In this document: positions 33,088 through 40,955 of the stretch, in pieces | Position numbering within the stretch: position 1 is the stretch's first letter | Layout of the letters: each line of letters begins with the position of its first letter | Assembly (NCBI GenBank): GCA_003279715.1 | Contig: QCGY01000013.1 | Coordinates: forward strand, 1-40,955 | Length of the DNA stretch: 40,955 nt | DNA from: Pelagibacteraceae bacterium AG-390-D18 | Lineage (GTDB): Bacteria > Pseudomonadota > Alphaproteobacteria > Pelagibacterales > Pelagibacteraceae | Reading direction: 5' to 3' | The notes under the pieces: generated by a model | Databases searched by the model: none | Told to the model about the DNA's origin: nothing | The model's input: only the letters and a program-made list of their open reading frames with translations | Made by a program: the position numbers and the translations under genes

Positions 33088-33586
33088 TTGGAAATTCTTG
33101 TATGAGATAATTACTACCTTTTTCAAGGTAAGGAAAGACGTATGATTGATCTTTATTTATAGGCCATTTATCGTGATTGTAGACAATATGAAACCCAGAG
33201 AAGATGCAAACTGAAATTATATAAGCTCTTATAAAACCAAAAAAGAATCCAAATGTAGAATCTAGCCCACCAATACCAGTATAGTTAACTGCTTTGCTTA
33301 TTCCTTTGTTAACAAGTAGTACTAAAAAAATTACTATTACAAATATAATAACACCAAGACTAACATCTAAAACGTATTCATTATCAATAATATCACTAAA
33401 ATAAGGTTTAATTTTTGGAAATATGATTAAAGTGATAACATAGGCAAGCAACCATTTTGCCATTGACAATATGCTTAAGACAAATCCTTTTTTATAGCAA
33501 CCAATAAGAGAAAAAATAGTTATTAATAAATAAATTAGATCAATTATAGATATCACATCATAAAAATCTTTTAAAACATCAAACAT
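33041..33586 (-). CDS. cvpA: CvpA family membrane protein
   Basis: This 181-residue protein has four predicted membrane helices in the first 140 residues and a short charged C-terminus. The family segment GGLDSTFGFFFGFIRA is present. CvpA was found in colicin V production and is usually encoded with purF, as here. The last 16 codons overlap the start of purF in another frame. It is 6 nt from the end of the RND exporter gene upstream. Confidence 0.9.
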   Translation of the reverse strand: MFDVLKDFYDVISIIDLIYLLITIFSLIGCYKKGFVLSILSMAKWLLAYVITLIIFPKIKPYFSDIIDNEYVLDVSLGVIIFVIVIFLVLLVNKGISKAVNYTGIGGLDSTFGFFFGFIRAYIISVCIFSGFHIVYNHDKWPINKDQSYVFPYLEKGSNYLIQEFPNEKTYQDSKEKIEEL

Positions 33587-33592
33587 TAAAAA

Positions 33593-35983
33593 TTATTTTC
33601 CAAAAGGTTTTATAGTTAAGATTAAAGCTGGTAATAAAGTCAAAACAGATATCATTGCCAGTAACATTGCTATACCTGTAAACACTCCAAAGTAAATTGT
33701 TGGGATAAACTTTGATAAAACTAAAATTGAAAAACCAAAGACAATAGTGATGGATGTATTTAATATAGCAACTCCTACTGTTGCGTGACATTTTTTAAGA
33801 GTTTTGCTGTAATCTTTAATCTTATTGAACTCCTCCTTAAATCTGTAAATATAATGAATACTATTATCTACCGCTATTCCAATAGTTATAGCTGCAATCG
33901 TAATTGACATCATATCTAATGGAATACCAAGAAGACCAATAATTCCTAAAATAAAAAATGCTGCAATAAAATTTGGAACAACACCAATTAAGGAAAGCTT
34001 AATATTTTTAAATAAAATTATAAACATTGAAAAAATTCCAATCATTACCAACCCTAATGTTAGAATTTGAGATTTAAATAAGCTTTGTAATAAATTATTA
34101 AATAAGATCAAAACACCAGCTAATTTATATTCACTATCTTTTAATCCAATTTTATCTTTTAAATCAAAATTTATTTTATTAATTAAATCGTTTCTTCTTA
34201 AGTTTTCTTGTGAGTCAATAATTCTTAGACTTATTCTAGCCTCATTATCTTCAATGGATAAATATGGATCAATTATTTCATTTTTGATGCTTTCTGGAAT
34301 TTTAGAATACAAAACACCCAACTCTAGAGTTCCAAGAGGTTTATTATTATTGAGCTGTGTTGCAACTTCAATAATTGATGAAAAAGATAAAACTTTGCCA
34401 ACTTGTGGAAGATTGTCTAAATAATTGTGAACTGAAGCTATTTTATCTATTTTATCTTTAGTAAACCAATATTTTTCATCGTTTTCATCTTCATCACCAC
34501 CCCAATCTTCAAACTCATCATCCTCTGCTACTACTTCTTTATTTTCAATTACAGGAAACTTTAAGATTACCTCAAGTGGAGTAGTGCCACCTAATTCCTC
34601 ATCTATAAGTTTCATTCCCTTATAAATTTCAGTATTTTTATTAAAATAATTGATAAAGCTATTTTCAACTTCAAGCTTGCTAATCCCAAATATACTCAAG
34701 ATAATAATAATGATAGTTACTCCAAAAATTGAATTTTTATTATTTAATGAAAGTAACCCTAAAAAATTTGTGATTTTAGAGTCTTGTTCTTTTATAAGTT
34801 CTATATTTTTTGTTGGAGCAAAATTTAAAAGAGTTGGGAGGAGGGTGAAAGTAACAATAAATGATGTAATTAACCCAAAAGTCATCATCCAACCAAAATC
34901 TATAATTGGCTTAATTCCACTAAAGATTAAAGATAGAAAAGCAAATACAGTTGTAAAGACTGTATATAAAATAGGCCAAAACATTTTATTTGTAGTAATG
35001 GATATGATTTCAAAATTATTTTTAGTAGGAAAATCTTTTCTCAATTGAAGAAAACGAGTGCTCATATGAATGTTCATTGCCATTGTTAAGATTAACATTA
35101 AGGCAATAAAGTTTGATGATATTACAGTTACTTTCCATCCAAGAATCCCCAGTAACCCAATCATAATCACCACCGAAAATAAGCAACTACTAATTGGAAC
35201 AATAATCCAAATTAATCTTCTAAAAACAAACCATAAAGTTGCAATAATAAATGAAAGAACTCCTAGGCCAAAAACAATAATATCACTTTTAATAAAAGTC
35301 ATCATGTCATCAGCTACCATTGGAATACCTCCAAGATAAATTTTACCTACATCTTTGTAACTTTGAATAACTTGTCTGATCTCTAATATATTTTGATGAT
35401 TTTGTTTTTTTATTTTATCCTTATAAGCTTCCATTTCGCCTTTTGATAAATTTTCAATATTTTCTAATTTTTTATTTTTTTTAATATTGACAATAATTCC
35501 ACTGGTATTTCCATTTTCACTTATAACAAAGTTTCTAAAAACAGGACTGTTTAGAATTTCTTTGAAACCACGACTTTTATCAACATCTTCATCTTTTAAA
35601 GTTTTAAAATTTTCCAATCTTTCTTGTAAGGGTGCGTCCGAATTAGTTAAAAGAGGTACATCTAAAAGTGTAATTACGCTATGAACCCAATTTAGACTTT
35701 GAATTTTATATTTTAAACTTAAAAGATTATTAATTGAGTTATCTGTTACCATTCCTTCATTAGGAGTATATGTAAGAATTAAAAACTCTTTTGAACCATA
35801 TCTTTTTGTTATTTCTTTAAGATAAGCTAAATCAGGATCACCCTCTATTAACAACGTCTCAGAAGATGCATCTAATCTGAAATCTTTGGAATAATAGCCA
35901 AAGCTCAATATTGCGATAATAAGTATAACAAAAACTGTTTTATGGTTTTTAAGAACCCTGTCTTTATATAATTGAGCTAACAT
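33593..35983 (-). CDS. RND superfamily (MMPL-like) exporter
   Basis: This 796-residue protein has twelve predicted membrane helices: one near 16-33, a cluster at about 230-390, one at about 420 and a cluster at about 630-790. Large soluble loops follow helix 1 and helix 7, the duplicated plan of MMPL/RND proteins. The second loop contains an acidic tract (EDDEFEDWGGDEDENDEK). It resembles the predicted RND exporters involved in lipid or hopanoid transport in proteobacteria, but the cargo cannot be told. It lies between dnaB and cvpA. Confidence 0.87.
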   Translation of the reverse strand: MLAQLYKDRVLKNHKTVFVILIIAILSFGYYSKDFRLDASSETLLIEGDPDLAYLKEITKRYGSKEFLILTYTPNEGMVTDNSINNLLSLKYKIQSLNWVHSVITLLDVPLLTNSDAPLQERLENFKTLKDEDVDKSRGFKEILNSPVFRNFVISENGNTSGIIVNIKKNKKLENIENLSKGEMEAYKDKIKKQNHQNILEIRQVIQSYKDVGKIYLGGIPMVADDMMTFIKSDIIVFGLGVLSFIIATLWFVFRRLIWIIVPISSCLFSVVIMIGLLGILGWKVTVISSNFIALMLILTMAMNIHMSTRFLQLRKDFPTKNNFEIISITTNKMFWPILYTVFTTVFAFLSLIFSGIKPIIDFGWMMTFGLITSFIVTFTLLPTLLNFAPTKNIELIKEQDSKITNFLGLLSLNNKNSIFGVTIIIIILSIFGISKLEVENSFINYFNKNTEIYKGMKLIDEELGGTTPLEVILKFPVIENKEVVAEDDEFEDWGGDEDENDEKYWFTKDKIDKIASVHNYLDNLPQVGKVLSFSSIIEVATQLNNNKPLGTLELGVLYSKIPESIKNEIIDPYLSIEDNEARISLRIIDSQENLRRNDLINKINFDLKDKIGLKDSEYKLAGVLILFNNLLQSLFKSQILTLGLVMIGIFSMFIILFKNIKLSLIGVVPNFIAAFFILGIIGLLGIPLDMMSITIAAITIGIAVDNSIHYIYRFKEEFNKIKDYSKTLKKCHATVGVAILNTSITIVFGFSILVLSKFIPTIYFGVFTGIAMLLAMISVLTLLPALILTIKPFGK

Positions 35984-36003
35984 TAGCTCTTTTATATTGG
36001 AAT

Positions 36004-37422
36004 TTAATTAATTTGAGTATCTTTAAATTTAGTAAATCTTTCTTCAAACTCAAGAGTTACATTGCCAATTGGACCGTGTCGTTGTTTCCCAATTATAATT
36101 TGAGCTATGTGAGCAACTTCATTCATTTTAGCTTGCCATTCGGCATGTTCAACTGTTGCTTCCCTTGGTTCTTTTCTCTGCAAGTAATATCCTTCTCGAT
36201 AAACAAACATTACAACATCTGCATCTTGTTCAATTGAGCCCGATTCTCTTAAATCTGCTAACTGAGGTTTATGATCATCTCTTTGTTCAACTTGTCTTGA
36301 AAGTTGTGATAGAGCTACAACAGGAACACCTAATTCTTTTGCAATTGCTTTCAATCCCTGAGTAATTTGTGAGATTTCTTGAACTCTACCATCTTTATTA
36401 AATGTTGTTCCTCTCATTAACTGTATGTAATCAACTACAATCATATCAAGACCAAACAATCTTTTAATTCTTCTAGCCCTGTTACTCATTGCAGCGATAC
36501 TAATTGCAGGTGTTTCATCAATATACAATGGAAGTTCGGCTATATTTTTTGAAGTTTCCAAAAATTTATCAAATTGGTCATCTGAAATTCTACCTCTTCT
36601 AATATCATTAGAGCTAATTCTTGCTTGTTCCGAAATAATTCTGGTAGATAATTGCTCAGAAGACATCTCCAATGAAAAGAAAGCAATAGATGATTTTTTT
36701 CCACTATCTTGTAATTTTTGTGCAGCATTGAAAGCAATATTTGTTGCAAGAGAAGTTTTACCCATTGAAGGACGTCCAGCAATGATTATTAAATCTGACT
36801 GATGAAGTCCACCAAGTTTATCGTCTAAATCTCTAAGTCCTGTTGGGACACCAACAATACCTTCTTCATTTTTGTAAGCAGCTGAAGCCATTTCAATTGT
36901 TTGTTTCATAGCTTCATCAAATTTAATTAGCGAGGAGTTAAAAGAACCTTTTTCTGCTAAATCAAAAAGTAGTCTTTCCGAATTTTCTATAATTGTTTGA
37001 CCATTGGTATCCAGTTCATTTAATTTTGCACTATCTATTGTTTGCTCTGAAATCTTTATTAATTCTCGTCTTACAAACATATCATAAATTATTTTAGAAT
37101 ATTCAACTGCTTGACGAACAGAGGTGGAAAATTTTGTAATCTTAACTAAGTATTCTGGAACATCTAAATCATCTTTTTCGTCTTCAAAATAATTTTTAAG
37201 TGTGATTGGATTTGCTAGCATTCCTTTATAAATTAAACTTTCAATTGCCTCAAAAATTTTTTGATGCATTGGATCATAAAAATTGATACTAGAAATTATA
37301 GTACTAATTTCATCAAATATATCATTACTAACTAATATTGATCCAACAACAGCTTGTTCTGCTTCGATGTTGTTTGGCAACTCTTTAAAATGATCTTTAA
37401 CGATACTTAAATTGTTTTCCAT
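36004..37422 (-). CDS. dnaB: Replicative DNA helicase DnaB
   Basis: This 472-residue protein has the N-terminal primase-interaction domain (residues about 15-115, with PNNIEAEQAVVGSIL) and a RecA-like helicase domain. The Walker A GRPSMGKT is at 216-223; further marks are FSLEMSSEQL, VVDYIQLM (Walker B region) and LSQLSRQVEQR. No intein is present, and length is normal. It follows rplI after 68 nt, the usual proteobacterial order rpsF-rpsR-rplI-dnaB. Confidence 0.96.
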   Translation of the reverse strand: MENNLSIVKDHFKELPNNIEAEQAVVGSILVSNDIFDEISTIISSINFYDPMHQKIFEAIESLIYKGMLANPITLKNYFEDEKDDLDVPEYLVKITKFSTSVRQAVEYSKIIYDMFVRRELIKISEQTIDSAKLNELDTNGQTIIENSERLLFDLAEKGSFNSSLIKFDEAMKQTIEMASAAYKNEEGIVGVPTGLRDLDDKLGGLHQSDLIIIAGRPSMGKTSLATNIAFNAAQKLQDSGKKSSIAFFSLEMSSEQLSTRIISEQARISSNDIRRGRISDDQFDKFLETSKNIAELPLYIDETPAISIAAMSNRARRIKRLFGLDMIVVDYIQLMRGTTFNKDGRVQEISQITQGLKAIAKELGVPVVALSQLSRQVEQRDDHKPQLADLRESGSIEQDADVVMFVYREGYYLQRKEPREATVEHAEWQAKMNEVAHIAQIIIGKQRHGPIGNVTLEFEERFTKFKDTQIN

Positions 37423-37490
37423 TAAAGAAAATTTACATAATTATCTTTAAAATAAAATTACTAATAATTGCTGGGGAAAAGAATGTATAA

Positions 37491-37949
37491 TTATTGGATA
37501 GTATCAGCCGATGTAACGCTAATTATAATTTCAGCATCAACTTCAGAGTGTAGAGAAATTTTTACTTTAAATTTTCCTAAAGATTTAATTTCTTCAGCTG
37601 GTTGTATCATTGAGGGCTTAATATCAATTTTATTTTCTTCCTGAATTAATTTTGCAATCTCTGTTGGTTTAACTGATCCATATAACTCATTATTTTCGGT
37701 ACTTAGTTTTTTCACTGAGTATTCTTTACCATTAATTTGTTCTAAAATTTGAGAAGCTTCTTTTTTCTTTTCATTGTCTTTCTTTGATAAATCTGCTTTT
37801 ATTTTTTCAACTTCTGAAATATTTTCTTTTGAAGCATATAGTGCTTTCTTATTAGCAATTAAGAAATTTCTTGCATAACCTCTCTTAACCTCTATCACTT
37901 CACCAATAGAACCAATTCTTTTCACGTTTTCTAATAAAATTACTTTCAT
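37491..37949 (-). CDS. rplI: 50S ribosomal protein L9
   Basis: The 152 residues begin with MKVILLENVKRIGSIGEVIE and continue with KRGYARNFLI, the hallmark of the N-terminal domain. A charged connecting helix and the C-terminal domain (NELYGSVKPTEIA) follow. It binds 23S rRNA. It is one base downstream of rpsR. Confidence 0.96.
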   Translation of the reverse strand: MKVILLENVKRIGSIGEVIEVKRGYARNFLIANKKALYASKENISEVEKIKADLSKKDNEKKKEASQILEQINGKEYSVKKLSTENNELYGSVKPTEIAKLIQEENKIDIKPSMIQPAEEIKSLGKFKVKISLHSEVDAEIIISVTSADTIQ

Positions 37950-37950
37950 G

Positions 37951-38223
37951 TTATATTAATGCTAAATTTCTAGCTCTTTTAATTGAAAGGGATAACTCTC
38001 TTTGTTTTTTTTGAGAAACATTTGTAATTCTTGATGGTAAAATTTTGCCATTTTCAGACATATATTTTCTTAAAAGTCTTATATTTTTATAGTCAACTGC
38101 CGGAGCGCCTTTACCTGATAATGGACAAGTTTTCTTGAATTTATATTTATTTGGTTGAAAAATACTTAACTTTGCAAAATTACTTTGCTTACCTTTTTTA
38201 TTTCCACTTTGTCTTTTTGGCAT
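37951..38223 (-). CDS. rpsR: 30S ribosomal protein S18
   Basis: The 90 residues have the S18 signature at [20 protein letters not shown], then [20 protein letters not shown] and a basic RARNLALI end. A short basic N-terminal extension is present. It lies between rpsF and rplI with two- and one-base gaps. Confidence 0.96.
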   Translation of the reverse strand: MPKRQSGNKKGKQSNFAKLSIFQPNKYKFKKTCPLSGKGAPAVDYKNIRLLRKYMSENGKILPSRITNVSQKKQRELSLSIKRARNLALI

Positions 38224-38225
38224 AA

Positions 38226-38579
38226 TTAATTTTTAAAACTTTCTTTTTTTACATCATCTTCTTTTTTTACAAAGTAGTTAGCTTCAAGATCAAATTTTTT
38301 AACTCTAACCGTTAAATATCTTAGTAACTTTTTATCTATCGACTCATTTTTTTCCAACTCATCAATTACATTTCCTTTACCTTTAATTTTAAAGTGAATG
38401 TAGCTACCTTTTTTATTCTTTTTAATTAAATAGGATAAGTTTAATAATCCCCAATTTTCTGTTTTAACAATTTCGCCTTCATTTTTTTCAACAATTTTAG
38501 AATATTTTTCGGTTAATTGCTTAATTTCACTTGGAGAAGTATCTTGTCTAGCTATAATAGTATGTTCGTATAAATTCAT
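38226..38579 (-). CDS. rpsF: 30S ribosomal protein S6
   Basis: The 117 residues begin [15 protein letters not shown] and contain [20 protein letters not shown] and the [10 protein letters not shown] segment, as expected for S6. The C-terminal tail is charged. It is the promoter-proximal gene of the rpsF-rpsR-rplI operon and partners with S18 in the small subunit. Confidence 0.96.
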   Translation of the reverse strand: MNLYEHTIIARQDTSPSEIKQLTEKYSKIVEKNEGEIVKTENWGLLNLSYLIKKNKKGSYIHFKIKGKGNVIDELEKNESIDKKLLRYLTVRVKKFDLEANYFVKKEDDVKKESFKN

Positions 38580-38611
38580 TTAAGTTCTTTAATAAAAAGT
38601 GAGGATATACT

Positions 38612-38640
38612 ATTATAAATGTTCAATTACAATAGTTAAA
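38612..38640 (-). promoter_or_regulatory. Candidate sigma-70 promoter of the rpsF operon
   Basis: On the minus strand a perfect -10 TATAAT (38617-38612) is preceded by TTTAAC (38640-38635) with a 17-nt spacer. It lies about 30 nt before the rpsF ATG. The -35 matches the consensus at only three of six places, so the call rests mainly on the -10, the spacing and the location in the 87-nt divergent gap with fabD. Confidence 0.42.
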
Positions 38641-38666
38641 AAGGCAATATTAATAGTTTTTTTTAT

Positions 38667-39593
38667 ATGTTTTCAGTAATTTTTCCCGGTCAAGGTTCAC
38701 AAATGGTTGGTATGGGAAAGGAATTCTATGATAAGTTTGACCTTGTTAAAAATCTTTTCAAAAAAACTGATGACATACTAAATTTTTCATTATCTAAGCT
38801 AATATTGGAAGGGCCAAAAGAGGAATTAGACTTAACCGCAAACACTCAACCAGCAATATTTTTAATTAGCTATTCAATTTATAATGTAATGAAAAAAGAG
38901 TTTAACATCGATTTGAGTAAAGCAAAATATTTTGCAGGACATTCGTTGGGTGAATATTCTGCTTTATCTTGTGCAGGTTACTTAAATTTTTCAGACACTT
39001 TAAAAATCTTAAGAATAAGAGGAGACGCTATGCAAAACTCAGTTCCTAAAGGACAAGGTGGTATGGTTGCAGTATTGGGCTCAACAGTAGAAATAATTGA
39101 AAAAATATTAAAAGATAATGAGCAAAATTTAACTGCTCAAATTGCAAATGATAATTCTGAAGGTCAGATCGTATTAAGTGGTAAGATAGATGATTTAAAT
39201 AAATTAATTTTAATTTTAAAAGAAAATAATGTTAAAAATATAAAGTTACCAGTAAGCGCACCTTTTCACTGTAGTTTAATGAATAAAGCAACAGATATAA
39301 TGATTAATGAATTAGATAAATTAAAATTTAAACAAGGTGAGAATAAATTAATCTCGAACGTCACTGCAAATGAACTATCAGACATTAATGAGCTTAAAGG
39401 TCTATTGGTAAAACAAATTGAAAATAGAGTTAGATGGAGAGAGAGCGTGATTAATATGATTAATAATGATGTAAATCATTTTATTGAAATAGGCCCAGGT
39501 AAAGTTTTATCAGGATTGGTCAAAAGAATTAACAATGAGGTAAAAATAGATACTATTAACAATCAAGGAGATATTGACGGTTTAAAAATATGA
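38667..39593 (+). CDS. fabD: Malonyl-CoA:ACP transacylase FabD
   Basis: This 308-residue enzyme transfers malonyl groups to ACP for fatty acid synthesis. The start MFSVIFPGQGSQMVGMGKEF, the nucleophile Ser93 in GHSLGEYSAL and the active-site His in APFHCSLM are all present. It is divergent from the rpsF operon and overlaps fabG by 4 nt (ATGA). Confidence 0.96.
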   Translation: MFSVIFPGQGSQMVGMGKEFYDKFDLVKNLFKKTDDILNFSLSKLILEGPKEELDLTANTQPAIFLISYSIYNVMKKEFNIDLSKAKYFAGHSLGEYSALSCAGYLNFSDTLKILRIRGDAMQNSVPKGQGGMVAVLGSTVEIIEKILKDNEQNLTAQIANDNSEGQIVLSGKIDDLNKLILILKENNVKNIKLPVSAPFHCSLMNKATDIMINELDKLKFKQGENKLISNVTANELSDINELKGLLVKQIENRVRWRESVINMINNDVNHFIEIGPGKVLSGLVKRINNEVKIDTINNQGDIDGLKI

Positions 39594-40327
39594 GTAATTT
39601 AGAAAAAAAAAATATTATTGTTACTGGAGCATCAGGTGGAATAGGTAATGCTATAGTTAAAAAACTAAATGAAGTAGGTGCAAATATTTTAGCTTCAGGG
39701 ACTAGAGTCGAAAAATTAGAAGAACTTAAAAAAAATTTTACAGGTATTAAAATATTAAAATTTGATATATCTCAAATTAACAAAATTGAAGAGTTTATCG
39801 ATAATGCCTCAAATGAATTAGGTGGAAGATTAGACGGTATTGTAAATAATGCTGGTATAACTCAAGATAATCTTGCAATTAGAATGAGCTTGGATGAATG
39901 GCAAAAAGTTATAAATATTAATTTAACTTCAACTTTCTTAATGAATAAATTTGCCATTAAAAAAATGCTTAAAAATAAATCTGGAAAAATTATAAATATT
40001 ACATCAGTTGTTGGTCATACAGGTAATTTAGGACAAGCTAACTATACCGCGTCTAAAGCAGGAATCGTTGCTATGTCAAAAAGTCTTGCAATAGAATACG
40101 CTAAGAAAAATATCAATATAAATTGTATTTCACCAGGATTTATTAAAACAGCAATGACAGATAAAATTGATGATAAATTTAAGGAAGTTATTATTTCAAA
40201 AATACCATCTGCTCGTCTTGGTGAACCAGATGATATAGCAAATGCAGTATTATTCTTAAGTTCAGAGGAGTCTAATTATATCAATGGGGAAACATTGCAT
40301 GTTAATGGGGGCATGTATATGTCTTGA
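39590..40327 (+). CDS. fabG: 3-oxoacyl-ACP reductase FabG
   Basis: This 245-residue NADPH-dependent SDR has VTGASGGIGNAIV at about 11-23, NNAGITQDN, the catalytic Ser in ITSVVG and YTASKAG with the Tyr/Lys pair. The end NGETLHVNGGMYMS is the standard FabG C-terminus. It overlaps fabD by 4 nt and lies 49 nt before acpP. Confidence 0.96.
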   Translation: MSNLEKKNIIVTGASGGIGNAIVKKLNEVGANILASGTRVEKLEELKKNFTGIKILKFDISQINKIEEFIDNASNELGGRLDGIVNNAGITQDNLAIRMSLDEWQKVININLTSTFLMNKFAIKKMLKNKSGKIINITSVVGHTGNLGQANYTASKAGIVAMSKSLAIEYAKKNININCISPGFIKTAMTDKIDDKFKEVIISKIPSARLGEPDDIANAVLFLSSEESNYINGETLHVNGGMYMS

Positions 40328-40376
40328 CAAAATAGCTTTTTAAACTATTAAGAATTTATAACTAAAAAGGATCAAT

Positions 40377-40520
40377 ATGTCAGAAGACGTTTCAAGCAAA
40401 GTAAAAAAAATTGTAGCTGATCACCTAGGTATCGATGAAGCGAAAGTAACTGAAGAGTCTAGTTTTATAGATGATTTAGGTGCTGACAGCTTAGATACCG
40501 TTGAATTGGTGATGGCGTAA
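40377..40520 (+). pseudogene. acpP: Acyl carrier protein gene, truncated after 47 codons
   Basis: The 5' part is normal: an AAAAGG ribosome site, [20 protein letters not shown], and the phosphopantetheine Ser38 in [13 protein letters not shown]. It then stops at TAA (40518-40520), whereas ACPs run to about 78 residues, with a third and fourth helix after VELVMA. The stop is created by fusion to guanylate kinase sequence. A 47-residue ACP would lack about 30 residues of the fold and should not work. The usual next genes (fabF, mltG) are missing. Confidence 0.85.
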
Positions 40521-40955
40521 TGATTGTTTTATCCTCTCCATCTGGAGCGGGTAAAACCACATTAGTTCAAATGTTGTCCAAAATGGATAACTATGAAATA
40601 TCTATTTCTCACACAACTCGCCAGCCAAGAAATAATGAAATTAATAATAAAGATTATTATTTTGTTGAAGAAGACGAGTTTAAAAGACTAATAAATAATC
40701 AGGAATTTCTAGAATATGCAAAAGTATTTAGTAATTTTTATGGAACAACCAGAACACCTGTTATTGACAAATTAGATAAAGGAAAAAATGTTTTATTTGA
40801 TATTGATTGGCAAGGTGCAGACCAGATTAAAAATAAAAAATTAGATTATAAATTAGTAACATTTTTTATTTTACCTCCGAGTAAAGAAGTTTTATTTGAA
40901 AGATTATCCAATAGAGACATGAAAGATAAATTGATTGCTGAAGAAAGAATGAAGC
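40520..40955 (+). CDS. gmk: Guanylate kinase, 3' end outside window
   Basis: This frame is open to the window end (about 145 residues). The P-loop [11 protein letters not shown] follows the first residues [48 protein letters not shown] and ERLSNRD are all characteristic of Gmk (GMP + ATP to GDP + ADP). Upstream of the ATG the frame reads Gly-Val, as in typical Gmk N-termini, before the acpP sequence begins. This suggests the natural start was a few codons further upstream and has been lost. Confidence 0.9.
   Translation, partial: MIVLSSPSGAGKTTLVQMLSKMDNYEISISHTTRQPRNNEINNKDYYFVEEDEFKRLINNQEFLEYAKVFSNFYGTTRTPVIDKLDKGKNVLFDIDWQGADQIKNKKLDYKLVTFFILPPSKEVLFERLSNRDMKDKLIAEERMK

Noticed and set aside
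40328..40376. Terminator or separate small gene between fabG and acpP
   Set aside because: Only 49 AT-rich bases with no hairpin or frame; just the acpP ribosome binding site is visible.

Overview
The window looks like a chromosome fragment of a SAR11-type alphaproteobacterium ('Candidatus Pelagibacter' or a close relative). The signs are very low GC, near-zero spacing between genes, many 1-4 nt start/stop overlaps, almost no recognisable terminators, and gene families typical of that clade. This is an inference from gene content and style, since no rRNA gene is present. No tRNA, rRNA, CRISPR array, transposase or integrase was found.

Layout. (1) 1-3390: lipid/stress cluster with the end of a DUF1365 gene, a cyclopropane-fatty-acid-synthase-type methyltransferase, a DUF3833 lipoprotein, a short-chain dehydrogenase and TspO. 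(2) 3397-4500: FAD-dependent amine oxidoreductase. (3) 4502-12115, minus strand: an NAD-type, Cys-containing molybdenum formate dehydrogenase operon, read as NifU-like scaffold, HPP membrane protein, FdhD, fused FdsG-FdsB, FdsA and SelO. Divergent from it, 12159-14004 encodes the cofactor genes mobA and moeA. (4) 14056-18358: an EamA permease, a creatinase-like M24 hydrolase, an arginine:glycine amidinotransferase and a threonine aldolase, which together suggest a guanidino-compound/glycine pathway.

(5) 18351-24550 is the accessory part and the most unusual. A 75-codon gene of unknown function, which I infer once followed yajQ directly, is separated from yajQ by about 6 kb of stacked single- or two-gene cassettes. 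Three junctions each carry a 58-59 nt copy of the 5' end of that small gene, closed by an in-frame TAG to make identical 22-codon mini-ORFs. Beside each copy lie 10-bp direct repeats in helical phase, a conserved arm sequence, and a paired short motif whose sequence is specific to each cassette. Cargo comprises two zinc-ribbon/PD-(D/E)XK nuclease proteins, an HNH nuclease, a DUF1330 protein and an unknown protein. No recombinase is present.

(6) 24551-38579 is core genome: yajQ, a 2-hydroxyacid dehydrogenase, a thioredoxin-like protein, an MFS transporter, gshA-gshB with an EamA permease, an HD-domain protein, cvpA-purF, an RND/MMPL exporter, dnaB, and rplI-rpsR-rpsF. (7) 38667-40955: fabD, fabG, then an acpP cut off after 47 codons and joined directly to gmk. 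The genes normally found between them (fabF, mltG and neighbours) are absent, so this is either a real deletion or an assembly chimera.
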